A stretch of 64,000 nucleotides of DNA from Denitratimonas tolerans. Lineage in GTDB: Bacteria; Pseudomonadota; Gammaproteobacteria; Xanthomonadales; Xanthomonadaceae. Within the stretch, counting starts at the first letter, position 1. Each line of letters starts with the position of its first letter. Where the stretch lies: positions 124,001 through 188,000 of the forward strand of contig NZ_JBBDHC010000005.1 of assembly GCF_037203605.1 (NCBI RefSeq), in the 5' to 3' direction. A program made the translations under genes and the position numbers. The notes beneath the pieces are model-generated. The model made no database searches, was not told the DNA's origin, and saw only the letters and a program-made list of their open reading frames with translations. Positions 45,248 through 53,597 of the stretch are shown here, piece by piece.

Positions 45248-46338
45248 TGGCACCGGCCTACCATCTCGCCGAGCGCGTTTCCCTGGCCGGCCGCAACGGC
45301 TTTCGCGTGGCGTCCCGGGCCGAGCTTTTCATCGACGTGCGCCGCGCCGAGGCCTTGCCCGAGCTTTTCGCCATGCCCTACCTGCAGCGCGCACCGCTGC
45401 TGGTGCTGGGCGAGGGCAGCAATACCCTGATCGTGGGCGACGTGCCCGGCGTGGTGATGGCCATCGGCGGCATGGGCCGCGAAGTGCTGGCGCGCGACGA
45501 CGACGGTGCGCTGCTGCGCGCGGGCGCGGGCGAGCGCTGGGACGACGTGGTGGCCTGGAGCCTGGGCCTTGGCTACGCGGGGCTGGAAAACCTGGTCCTG
45601 ATCCCGGGGCTTGCCGGTGCCGCGCCGATCCAGAACATCGGCGCGTACGGCACCGAGGTGGGTGAATTCATCCAGACCGTCGAAGCCTGGGACCGGCAGG
45701 CCGGCGCGCTGGTGCGGCTGGATCGCGCCGACTGCGCCTTCGGCTACCGTGATTCCGTATTCAAGCGCGATCCCGCGCGCTGGCTGGTGACGGCGATCGA
45801 GCTGCGGTTGCCGCGCCGGCATCCTCCGCGCATCGGCTATCCGGGCCTGCCGGAGGAACTGGCGCTGCTGGGTGCCGGCGATGCGCCGCGTCCGGCACAG
45901 ATCGCCGAGGCCGTGTCGCGCCTTCGCACCCGCAAATTGCCCAATCCGTCCATGGTGCCCAACGTCGGCAGTTTTTTCCGCAATCCGGTGGTCGCCTCGG
46001 CGCATGCGCTGGACCTTCAGCGCGACGAGCCCTCGATGCCGGCCTGGACGGTCGATGATGGCGCGTTGCGCAAGCTCTCGGCCGCCTGGCTGATCGAGCG
46101 CGCCGGCTGGAAGGGGTTTCGCGAAGGCGATGCCGGCGTGTCGGCACAGCACGCGCTGGTGCTGGTCAACCACGGGCAGGCCAGCGGCGCAGAGATGTTC
46201 GCGCTGGCGCAGCGCGTGGCGCTGTCGGTGCACGAGCGCTTCGGCGTGTGGCTGGAGCCGGAAGCGCGCATCGTGGGCGCGCGCTGGGACGCGCCGGGCG
46301 CGCGCGCCGCGTTCGCGTCCGCCGCCGCGCCCGCGTGA
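45247..46338 (+). CDS. murB: UDP-N-acetylenolpyruvoylglucosamine reductase
   Basis: 363 residues; the E. coli (type I) form. FAD motif LGEGSNTLIVGD, catalytic Arg in GYRDSVFK, the proton-donor Ser in NVGSFFRNP and the C-terminal Glu in PEARIVG are present. It reduces the enolpyruvyl group to lactyl, giving UDP-MurNAc. It is translationally coupled to pyrD. Confidence 0.96.
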   Translation: MAPAYHLAERVSLAGRNGFRVASRAELFIDVRRAEALPELFAMPYLQRAPLLVLGEGSNTLIVGDVPGVVMAIGGMGREVLARDDDGALLRAGAGERWDDVVAWSLGLGYAGLENLVLIPGLAGAAPIQNIGAYGTEVGEFIQTVEAWDRQAGALVRLDRADCAFGYRDSVFKRDPARWLVTAIELRLPRRHPPRIGYPGLPEELALLGAGDAPRPAQIAEAVSRLRTRKLPNPSMVPNVGSFFRNPVVASAHALDLQRDEPSMPAWTVDDGALRKLSAAWLIERAGWKGFREGDAGVSAQHALVLVNHGQASGAEMFALAQRVALSVHERFGVWLEPEARIVGARWDAPGARAAFASAAAPA

Positions 46339-46361
46339 AGCGCGCGCCCGTCCGAGCATCG

Positions 46362-47288
46362 ATGAACACCGCTGCCAGCGCCGCGAGCCGCGACTTGCGC
46401 CGTGCCATCGTGATGATGCTGGTGAGCACGTTTTTTTTCGGTTCGATGGCGGTGATGATCCGGCTGGCCTCGGCGGAACTTCATCCCTTCGAGATCGCGT
46501 TCTTCCGCAACCTTTTCGGCTTCGCGTTCGCGCTGCCGCTGCTGCTCCGCCACGGCATCGGGCTGCTGCGCACCAGCCACCTGTCGCTGTACTTCGTGCG
46601 CTGCCTGATCGGCATCGGCTCGATGCTGTGCGGCTTCTGGGCGATCGTGCACCTGCCGCTGGCCGAGGCGATCTCGATTTCCTATGCGGCACCGCTGTTC
46701 GTGACGATCGGCGCGGCCCTGGTGCTGGGAGAAGTCGTCCGGATACGCCGCTGGACCGCGGTGGTGGTCGGCTTCCTCGGCGTGCTCCTGATCGTCCGCC
46801 CCGGCGCGGCGAGCTTCAACGTGCATACCCTGGCGGCGCTGGCGGCGGCGGTGCTGAGCGGCAGCGTGGCGATCAGCATCAAGTTCCTTTCGCGCACCGA
46901 GAAGCCCGACGCCATCGTGCTTTACACCACGCTGCTGTGGGTGCCGATGTCGCTGGTTCCGGCGCTGTTCGTCTGGACCTGGCCGCACGGCATCACCTGG
47001 CTGTGGGTGGTGCTGGCGGGATTCTTCGGCACCGCCGGGCACATGTTCTGGACCCGCGCGCTCAAGCTCGGCGACGCCTCCCTGCTCACCCCGATCAGCT
47101 TCGTGCAGGTGCTGGTCGTTGGCGTCTACGGCTGGCTGCTGTTCGATGAAACCGTGGATCGCTGGACCGCCGCCGGTGCCACCGTCGTGCTCGCATCGAA
47201 CTACTACATCGCCTACCGCGAGACGAAACTGGCGCGCCAGACGGTGACCGATCCCGAGGTGGGTTCGCAGAGCCGGCTGTCGGGTTGA
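46362..47288 (+). CDS. EamA (DMT superfamily) permease
   Basis: 308 residues with ten hydrophobic helices in two EamA repeats. The ATG at 46362 is used; an in-frame GTG at 46335 overlapping the murB stop would add nine residues and is possible. Family members export small metabolites or amino acids; the substrate is unknown. The second half, with GTAGHMFWTRALKLGDASLLTPI, is typical of the RhaT/S-adenosylmethionine-type DMT branch. Confidence 0.87.
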   Translation: MNTAASAASRDLRRAIVMMLVSTFFFGSMAVMIRLASAELHPFEIAFFRNLFGFAFALPLLLRHGIGLLRTSHLSLYFVRCLIGIGSMLCGFWAIVHLPLAEAISISYAAPLFVTIGAALVLGEVVRIRRWTAVVVGFLGVLLIVRPGAASFNVHTLAALAAAVLSGSVAISIKFLSRTEKPDAIVLYTTLLWVPMSLVPALFVWTWPHGITWLWVVLAGFFGTAGHMFWTRALKLGDASLLTPISFVQVLVVGVYGWLLFDETVDRWTAAGATVVLASNYYIAYRETKLARQTVTDPEVGSQSRLSG

Positions 47289-47321
47289 CGCGCGCGCGCA
47301 CTCGTCGCATCGTTCATCGTT

Positions 47322-47369
<48 letters not shown>

Positions 47370-47398
47370 CAAGGCCGATACACGGTTCGCCTCCTGCC

Positions 47399-48289
47399 AT
47401 GACGCCATCCGATCCAGACACGACCCAGCGCACCCTGATTTCTCCCGGCCCCGCGCGGCCGGAAGAGCAGGGAGCCTGCCTGATCGTGATCCACGGTGCC
47501 GGCCTCGGACAGCGGGTCGACGTGGGCACGTGTCCCACGCGGATCGGCCGCGACCGCGAGTGCGGGCTGTACATCGCGCACCCGTCGGTATCGCGTCGCC
47601 ACTGCGAGATCTGGCGGGCGGAGGACCGCTATCGCGTGCGCGACCTGGGTTCGACCAATGCCACCTACCTGAACGATCGCGTGGTCGAAGTGGCGGATCT
47701 GGCCGATGGTGACCACCTGACCATCGGCGAGAGCATCGTCAAGTTCATCAGCGGTGCCAGCGTGGAGGCCGGCTATCACGAAGAAGTCCACCAGCAGGCC
47801 ACGCATGACGGGCTGACCGGCTTCTACAACCGCCGGCAATTCCTGGACGTGGTCGAACGCGAACTGGTGCGCGCGGCCCGTTCCGACGCCGCGCTGGCGT
47901 TTGCGATCCTCGACATCGACCTGTTCAAGCGCATCAACGATTCCTGCGGCCACCTCGCGGGCGACTCGGTGCTGCGCCAGGTCACCGCGACCCTCCGGAG
48001 CGGGATGCGCGCGAGCGACGTGGCCGGGCGCATCGGCGGCGAGGAGTTCGGGCTGCTCATGCCCGAGCTCGGAGCCGAAGCAGCGCTGGCCCATGCCCAG
48101 GCGCTTCGCGTTGCGGTGGAGCAGGCAACGTTCGCCGTGGCACCGGTCTCCCATCCGGTCACCATCAGCATCGGCCTGGCCTCGTTCGGCCCCTCCCATC
48201 CGGACCGCGCCTCGCTGATGCGCGCTGCGGACCTTGCCCTGTATCGCGCCAAGCAGGCCGGACGCAACCGGGTGGTGGTGGCGGAGTGA
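47399..48289 (+). CDS. FHA-GGDEF protein, probable diguanylate cyclase
   Basis: 296 residues from ATG 47399. An FHA domain (about residues 27-118, with TRIGRDREC, HPSVSRRHCEI and GSTNATYLN) precedes a GGDEF domain with DIDLFKRINDSCGHLAGD and the active-site loop GGEEF. No RxxD inhibitory site is evident before GGEEF (the preceding residues read ASDVAGRI). It should make cyclic di-GMP in the cytoplasm under control of a phosphothreonine-bearing partner bound by the FHA domain. The Ser/Thr kinase at the left end of the window is one conceivable source. Confidence 0.92.
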   Translation: MTPSDPDTTQRTLISPGPARPEEQGACLIVIHGAGLGQRVDVGTCPTRIGRDRECGLYIAHPSVSRRHCEIWRAEDRYRVRDLGSTNATYLNDRVVEVADLADGDHLTIGESIVKFISGASVEAGYHEEVHQQATHDGLTGFYNRRQFLDVVERELVRAARSDAALAFAILDIDLFKRINDSCGHLAGDSVLRQVTATLRSGMRASDVAGRIGGEEFGLLMPELGAEAALAHAQALRVAVEQATFAVAPVSHPVTISIGLASFGPSHPDRASLMRAADLALYRAKQAGRNRVVVAE

Positions 48290-48362
48290 TGGCCGCAACC
48301 GAAGCGACGCGGTGCAGCCTGCGGGAGTATCGTTGGCCGGAGCCATTCCGGGGAACCATCCC

Positions 48363-49139
48363 ATGCACAAGACGATCCTGCTCCTCGCCACGCTGTTCGC
48401 CGCGTCGACGGTCAACGCCGGGATGATCACTCGCGCGGTCGACTGGTCGGTGGGCGAACAGTCCTTCAGCGGTCACGTGGTCTACGACGAGGGCGGTGCG
48501 CGACGCCCGGGCCTCGTGATGGTGCCCAACTGGATGGGCGTGACCGGTTCGGCGCTCGAAAAGGCGCGCGCGCTGGCTGGCAGCGACTACGTAGTGCTGG
48601 TAGCCGACGTGTACGGCGCGCAGCGCCGCCCTGCCGACGCCACCGAGGCGCGGGCCATGGTGACAGCGCTGCTGGGCGACCGCGCGGTGCTGCGCGAGCG
48701 CATCGGCGCGGCGCTGGAGGTGCTGCGCGCCAACGCCTTCGAGGCACCGCTCGACGCCGCGCGCATCGGCGCGGTCGGCTTCTGCTTCGGCGGCAGCACG
48801 GTGCTGGAACTGGCGCGTTCGGGTGCCGACGTCGCCGGGGTGGTGTCCCTGCACGGCGGGCTGGGCACGAATGCGCCGGCCGCGCAGTCACCGAAGGCGG
48901 CGATTCTGGTGCTCAACGGTGCCGATGATCGCAGCGTCAGCGCCGAGGACATCGCCGCGTTCGCCGCCGAAATGAACGCGGTCGAGGCCGACTGGCAGTT
49001 CGTCAATTTCGCCGGCGCGGTGCACTGCTTCGCCGAGGCCGACGCGGCATCGCCGCCGGGCTGCGTCTACCACGAGCGCTCGGCGCGGCGTGCCTACCGC
49101 TACCTGCACGACTTCTTCGCCGAGCGCTTCGCGCCCTAG
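48363..49139 (+). CDS. Secreted dienelactone-hydrolase-family protein
   Basis: 258 residues with a Sec signal peptide (cleavage near VNA). The alpha/beta-hydrolase core has the Cys nucleophile in GFCFGGSTVLELA, an Asp in LNGADDRSVS and His in GAVHCFAEAD, the Cys-Asp-His triad of dienelactone hydrolases. Periplasmic location makes a role in aromatic degradation unlikely; other ester or lactone substrates are probable. An extension of the frame upstream to 48234 is not used because it overlaps the cyclase gene. The downstream gap has a short GCGTC pentamer run (49147-49165). Confidence 0.83.
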   Translation: MHKTILLLATLFAASTVNAGMITRAVDWSVGEQSFSGHVVYDEGGARRPGLVMVPNWMGVTGSALEKARALAGSDYVVLVADVYGAQRRPADATEARAMVTALLGDRAVLRERIGAALEVLRANAFEAPLDAARIGAVGFCFGGSTVLELARSGADVAGVVSLHGGLGTNAPAAQSPKAAILVLNGADDRSVSAEDIAAFAAEMNAVEADWQFVNFAGAVHCFAEADAASPPGCVYHERSARRAYRYLHDFFAERFAP

Positions 49140-49237
49140 CCTGGATCGCGTCGCGTCGCGTCGCGCCGCGCGGCGCTTCGCATGCTGCGCCGCGTCATGC
49201 TAGCCTGCGGCCCTCCCTTTTCCGCCGAAGATCCGTC

Positions 49238-50323
49238 ATGTCGCGCGCATTCAACTTCAGTGCCGGGCCGGCCGCATTGCCCGAGCCGGTCTTGCGTCAA
49301 GCGCAGGCGGAACTGCTGGAGTGGGGTGCCGAACGCGCCTCGGTGATGGAGGTTTCGCACCGCGGCAAGGCCTTCATGGCCATGGCCGCGGCCGCCGAGC
49401 GCGACCTGCGCGAGCTTTTGGGCATTCCGGACGGCTATCGCGTGCTGTTCCTGCAGGGCGGCGCTTCCCAGCACTTCGCCCAGGTGCCGATGAACCTGGC
49501 GCGGCCCGATCAGGCGGTGGACTTCATCCTCACCGGCAGCTGGAGCGAAAAGGCCTTTGCGGATGCCGCGCATTTCGTCCGGCCGCGGATCGCGGCGGGC
49601 GCGCAGGATGGCGGGTTCCGCGCGATTCCGCCGCGCGCGCAGTGGCAGCTTTCCGAGGACGCGGCCTATGTCCACATCGCCTCCAACGAAACCATCCACG
49701 GCGTCGAATTTTTCGACGCGCCCGACGTGGGTGCGGTGCCGCTGGTGGCGGACATGTCCTCCAACATCCTCTCGCGCCCCATCGACGTGTCGCGCTACGG
49801 GCTGATCTTCGCCGGCGCGCAGAAGAACATCGGCCCCTCCGGCCTGGTGATCGTGATCGTGCGCGAGGACCTGCTCGAACGCAGCGCCGGCCGCGTGGCG
49901 CGCATCTTCGACTACGCCGCGCACGCGCGCGAGGACTCCCTGCTCAACACCCCGCCGACCTTCGCCTGGTATCTGGCCGGGCTGGTGTTCCAGTGGCTCA
50001 AGGCCAAGGGCGGACTTGCGGCGATGGCCGCGAGCAATGACCGCAAGGCGGCGATGCTCTATGCCGCGATCGACGGCTCCGACGGCTACTACGCCAACCC
50101 GGTCGATCCGGCGGCGCGTTCGCGCATGAACGTGCCCTTCACCCTGCACGACGCGGCGCTGGATGCGATCTTCCTCGAGGAATCGCGCGCCGCCGGCCTG
50201 CTCGCGCTCAAGGGCCACCGGCTGGTGGGCGGGATGCGCGCCTCGATCTACAACGCGATGCCCGAGGAAGGCGTCGAGGCGCTGGTCGCCTTCATGCGTG
50301 ATTTCGCGCGTCGCCACGGCTGA
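49238..50323 (+). CDS. serC: Phosphoserine aminotransferase
   Basis: 361 residues; NFSAGPAALPEPVL at the N-terminus and the PLP lysine in IFAGAQKNIGPSG are diagnostic. It converts 3-phosphohydroxypyruvate to phosphoserine and acts in pyridoxine synthesis. It leads the serC-pheA-aroA series, a common gammaproteobacterial arrangement linking serine and aromatic amino acid synthesis. Confidence 0.97.
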   Translation: MSRAFNFSAGPAALPEPVLRQAQAELLEWGAERASVMEVSHRGKAFMAMAAAAERDLRELLGIPDGYRVLFLQGGASQHFAQVPMNLARPDQAVDFILTGSWSEKAFADAAHFVRPRIAAGAQDGGFRAIPPRAQWQLSEDAAYVHIASNETIHGVEFFDAPDVGAVPLVADMSSNILSRPIDVSRYGLIFAGAQKNIGPSGLVIVIVREDLLERSAGRVARIFDYAAHAREDSLLNTPPTFAWYLAGLVFQWLKAKGGLAAMAASNDRKAAMLYAAIDGSDGYYANPVDPAARSRMNVPFTLHDAALDAIFLEESRAAGLLALKGHRLVGGMRASIYNAMPEEGVEALVAFMRDFARRHG

Positions 50324-50374
50324 CGGCCGCCTCGGCACCTCCCTCAACGCCCCGACTTTCACCGCAGGATTTCC

Positions 50375-51517
50375 ATGACGCCTCCGAAAAAGCCCCGCAG
50401 CGCAAAGGCCGCCAAAAGCGCCGGCCAGCCCGCGACCCCGCCGGCGCTGGCGCAGGTGCGCGAGCGCATCGACGGCATCGACCGCCAGATCCAGGCCCTC
50501 ATCGCCGAACGCGCCGGTTTCGCCCTGCAGGTCGGCAAGGCCAAGGGCAAGCTCGCCGCCGCGGTGGATTACTACCGGCCCGAGCGCGAGGCGCAGGTGC
50601 TGCGCATGGTGGTGGACCGCAACGAAGGGCCACTCTCCGACGAGCTTCTGGTGCACGTGTTCCGCGAAATCATGTCGGCCTGTCTGGCCCAGCAGGAGCC
50701 GCTCAAGATCGGCTACCTCGGTCCGGAAGGCACCTTCAGCCAGCAGGCCGTGCTCAAGCACTTCGGTCGTTCCGCCCACGGCCTGCCGCTGGCGAGCATC
50801 GAGGAGGTGTTCCAGGAAGTGGAGAACGGCGTCGCCGACTTCGGCGTGGTGCCGGTGGAAAACTCCGGGCAGGGCACCATCCAGGTCACCCTCGACCTGT
50901 TCCTGACCTCGGGGCTGAGGATCTGCGGCGAGGTGGAGCTGCGCGTGCACCAGTTCCTGCTCTCGCGCAGCGGCCGCATCGAGGATATCGAGCGCATCTA
51001 CGCGCATCCGCAATCGTTCGCGCAGACCGCCGGCTGGCTGCGGTCCAACCTGCCCAAGGTCGAAAAGATCCCGGTATCGAGCAACGCCGAGGGCGCGCGC
51101 CGCGCGCGCAATGCCGACGACGCCGCGGCCATCGGCGGTGAAAGCGCGGGCCACGTCTACGGGCTCAAGAAGGTCATCATGCAGCCGATCCAGGACGACC
51201 GCGAGAACACCACGCGCTTTCTCGTCATCGGCCGCCGCATCTTCCCGCCCTCGGGCCACGACCGCACCTCGATCCTGGTCTTCATCCACGACAAGCCCGG
51301 CGCGCTGTTCGACGTGCTCAGCCCGTTCGCGCGCCACGGCATCAGCATGAATCGCATCGAATCGCGCCCCTCGCACCAGGCCAAGTGGGAGTACGCCTTC
51401 TTCATCGACCTTGCCGGCCACGTCGAGGATGAAGGCATGAAGAGTGCCCTGGCCGAACTGGAAGCCCACTCGGCCTCGGTGAAGGTGCTGGGTTCGTACC
51501 CGGTGGCGGTGCCTTGA
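50375..51517 (+). CDS. pheA: Bifunctional chorismate mutase / prephenate dehydratase (P-protein)
   Basis: 380 residues. An N-terminal AroQ chorismate mutase (residues about 24-110, RERIDGIDRQIQALIAERAGFALQVGKAK) is followed by a prephenate dehydratase domain (IGYLGPEGTFSQQA ... ENTTRFLVIG with the TRF motif) and an ACT domain with the phenylalanine-site motif RIESRP. It takes chorismate to phenylpyruvate. The N-terminus has a Lys/Pro-rich tail of about 20 residues that is probably disordered. Confidence 0.97.
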   Translation: MTPPKKPRSAKAAKSAGQPATPPALAQVRERIDGIDRQIQALIAERAGFALQVGKAKGKLAAAVDYYRPEREAQVLRMVVDRNEGPLSDELLVHVFREIMSACLAQQEPLKIGYLGPEGTFSQQAVLKHFGRSAHGLPLASIEEVFQEVENGVADFGVVPVENSGQGTIQVTLDLFLTSGLRICGEVELRVHQFLLSRSGRIEDIERIYAHPQSFAQTAGWLRSNLPKVEKIPVSSNAEGARRARNADDAAAIGGESAGHVYGLKKVIMQPIQDDRENTTRFLVIGRRIFPPSGHDRTSILVFIHDKPGALFDVLSPFARHGISMNRIESRPSHQAKWEYAFFIDLAGHVEDEGMKSALAELEAHSASVKVLGSYPVAVP

Positions 51518-51522
51518 TGGGC

Positions 51523-51550
51523 GGGAATCGGGAATGGGGAATGGAGAATG
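51523..51550. repeat. Heptamer tandem repeat, four units (GGGAATC/GGGAATG)
   Basis: Units GGGAATC, GGGAATG, GGGAATG and GAGAATG lie directly after the pheA stop, on the plus strand. Same period and G-triplet spacing as the arrays at 27783 and 47323, although here the G-rich strand is the transcribed message. Confidence 0.75.
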
Positions 51551-51586
51551 GCGGTTTGCGGCGAGGCCGCAGTGCTCCCGCATTCC

Positions 51587-51610
51587 GTAGGTCGGGGTTA
51601 TATCCCCGAC
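51587..51610. repeat. Dispersed hairpin repeat, copy 2 (GTAGGTCGGGG...CCCCGAC)
   Basis: The same stem as the element at 6345-6368, with a TTATAT loop in place of CTACGC, and the same flank continuing CGCGGTG or GCCGCGGTG. It lies in the pheA-aroA gap, so here it cannot be a strict terminator if the operon is intact. Confidence 0.6.
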
Positions 51611-51680
51611 GCCGCGGTGCCCCGATTCGTCGGCCGCGCAGGGCCGACCTGCCTCCCATCATCTGCCCGCAAGCCGCACC

Positions 51681-52994
51681 ATGACCGCTTCCTCGACCTG
51701 GCAGGCCCGCCCCGGAACACCGCTGCGCGGCACGATCCGCGTTCCCGGCGACAAGTCGATCTCCCATCGCGCAATGATGCTGGGTGCCCTGGCCGACGGC
51801 GTCACGCGCGTCAGCGGCTTTCTGGAGGGCGAGGACACCCTCGCCACCGCCGCCGCCTTTCGCGCCATGGGCGTGCGCATCGAGGACGATGGGCCCGGTC
51901 GAAAGATCGTTCACGGCGCGGGCATCGACGGCTTGCGGGCACCGGCGGCACCCATCGACTGCGGCAACGCCGGTACCGGCATGCGCCTGCTCGCCGGCCT
52001 GCTCGCCGGGCAGCGTTTCGATTCCACCCTGACCGGCGACGCCTCCCTGACGCGCCGCCCGATGCGCCGCGTCACCGAGCCGCTGGCGCGCATGGGCGCG
52101 CGCATCGAAACCGCCGAGGGCGGCAGGCCGCCGCTGCGCATCTTCGGCGGGCAGTCGCTGGCCGGGGTCGACCACGACCTGCCCGTGGCCAGTGCCCAGG
52201 TCAAATCCGCGCTGCTGCTGGCTGGCCTCTATGCGCAGGGCGAGACCACGGTGCGCGAACCGCACCCTACGCGCGACTACACCGAGCGCATGCTCGCCGC
52301 GCTGGGCTGGCCGATCGAGTTTTCGCCCGGATTCGCGCGGCTTTCGGGCGGCCATCGGCTCACTGCGACCGACATCGCGGTGCCGAGCGATTTTTCCTCG
52401 GCGGCATTCTTTCTCGTTGCCGCCAGCCTGGTGCCCGGTTCCGATCTCACGCTCGAAGGCGTCGGCATGAATCCGCGCCGCACCGGGCTGCTCGATGCGC
52501 TGCGCCTGATGGGTGCGTGGATCGAGGTACGCAACGCGCGCGAGGAGGGCGGCGAGCCGGTCGCCGACCTGCGCGTGACCCACGCGCCGCTGCACGGCGC
52601 GATCATCCCGGAAGCCCTCGTGCCGGACATGATCGACGAGTTCCCGGTGCTGTTCGTCGCCGCGGCTGCGGTCTCGGGTGTCACCACGGTCAGCGGCGCG
52701 GCCGAGCTGCGGGTGAAGGAATCGGATCGCATCGCGGTGATGGCCAACGGCCTGCGCGCGATGGGTGCGCGCATCGACGAAACCCCGGATGGGGCGGTGA
52801 TCCACGGCGGCGCGACGCTCGGTGGCGCAAGCGTGGATGCCCACGACGACCACCGCATCGCGATGAGCTTCGTCGTCGCCGGCCAGATCGCCAGCGCGCC
52901 CGTCACCCTGCGCGGCTGCGCCACCGTGGCGACCTCGTTCCCGGGATTCTTCGGACTGGCCAATCGCGCGGGAATGGGGCTGGCCGTGGCCTGA
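51681..52994 (+). CDS. aroA: 5-Enolpyruvylshikimate-3-phosphate synthase
   Basis: 437 residues; GDKSISHRAMMLGALADG (PEP and shikimate-phosphate site), GNAGTGMRLLAGLL and RVKESDRIAVMANGL-type motifs are present. It joins PEP to shikimate-3-phosphate in the aromatic pathway. The third gene of the serC-pheA-aroA series; 163 bases with two repeats separate it from pheA. The converging universal stress gene stops 9 bases beyond its end. Confidence 0.97.
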   Translation: MTASSTWQARPGTPLRGTIRVPGDKSISHRAMMLGALADGVTRVSGFLEGEDTLATAAAFRAMGVRIEDDGPGRKIVHGAGIDGLRAPAAPIDCGNAGTGMRLLAGLLAGQRFDSTLTGDASLTRRPMRRVTEPLARMGARIETAEGGRPPLRIFGGQSLAGVDHDLPVASAQVKSALLLAGLYAQGETTVREPHPTRDYTERMLAALGWPIEFSPGFARLSGGHRLTATDIAVPSDFSSAAFFLVAASLVPGSDLTLEGVGMNPRRTGLLDALRLMGAWIEVRNAREEGGEPVADLRVTHAPLHGAIIPEALVPDMIDEFPVLFVAAAAVSGVTTVSGAAELRVKESDRIAVMANGLRAMGARIDETPDGAVIHGGATLGGASVDAHDDHRIAMSFVVAGQIASAPVTLRGCATVATSFPGFFGLANRAGMGLAVA

Positions 52995-53003
52995 AACCTG
53001 CCT

Positions 53004-53435
53004 TCAGCGGTACACCAGTACCGGCAGCTTCGAGTGCGTCAGCACCTTCTGGGTTTCGCTGCCCAGCAGCAGGGCCGCCATGCCGCGGCGGCCGTGCGAG
53101 GCCATGAAGATCAGGTCGCAGCCGTGTTCCGAAGCGGCGTTGATGATGCCTTCCCAGATCGAGTCGGACATGCCGCTGAAGGCCTGGCAGGCGACGCCGG
53201 CATCGGCCGCGCGCGTGGCGACGGCCTGCGCATTGGTGGCCGCTTCCTTCATCGCCTCTTCGACGTAGAGCGTCTGGTCGACATAGACCTGTTCGGCGAA
53301 GGGCAGGCTGTAGACCTCGGCGCTGCTCCATGCGACCAGGCGGGCACCGAGCGCCTTGGCCAGCGCGATGGCCGCGTCCGCGGCGCGCAGCGACAGCTCC
53401 GAGCCGTCGGTGGGAACGAGGATGCTCTGGTACAT
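53004..53435 (-). CDS. Universal stress protein, single UspA domain
   Basis: 143 residues from ATG 53435 (MYQSILVPTDGSELS). The ATP-binding motif G-2x-G-x6-GS is seen in HGRRGMAALLLGSETQKVL, so it belongs to the nucleotide-binding UspA class. Function is stress adaptation of unspecified mechanism. The same frame stays open far upstream to 56081 antisense to the amidohydrolase, which is a high-GC artefact. Confidence 0.93.
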   Translation of the reverse strand: MYQSILVPTDGSELSLRAADAAIALAKALGARLVAWSSAEVYSLPFAEQVYVDQTLYVEEAMKEAATNAQAVATRAADAGVACQAFSGMSDSIWEGIINAASEHGCDLIFMASHGRRGMAALLLGSETQKVLTHSKLPVLVYR

Positions 53436-53597
53436 CACGGCGTCTCCGGGAGGGTGGTGCGGCGATTGTCGCACCGCTTGAGCGCATGCGCATGGTGGCG
53501 GGTCAGCGCCGGTCCCGGCCGGCGCGCGGGACTTTGGCCACATGCCGGGCGGAGGAAATTGCCGTAACGTGGCGCACCCGTTTTCCGGAGCCTGCCC

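Noticed and set aside
49141..49200. GCGTC-rich segment after the dienelactone-hydrolase gene as a terminator
   Set aside because: Only a low-complexity pentamer run; no stable stem with a T-run could be drawn.
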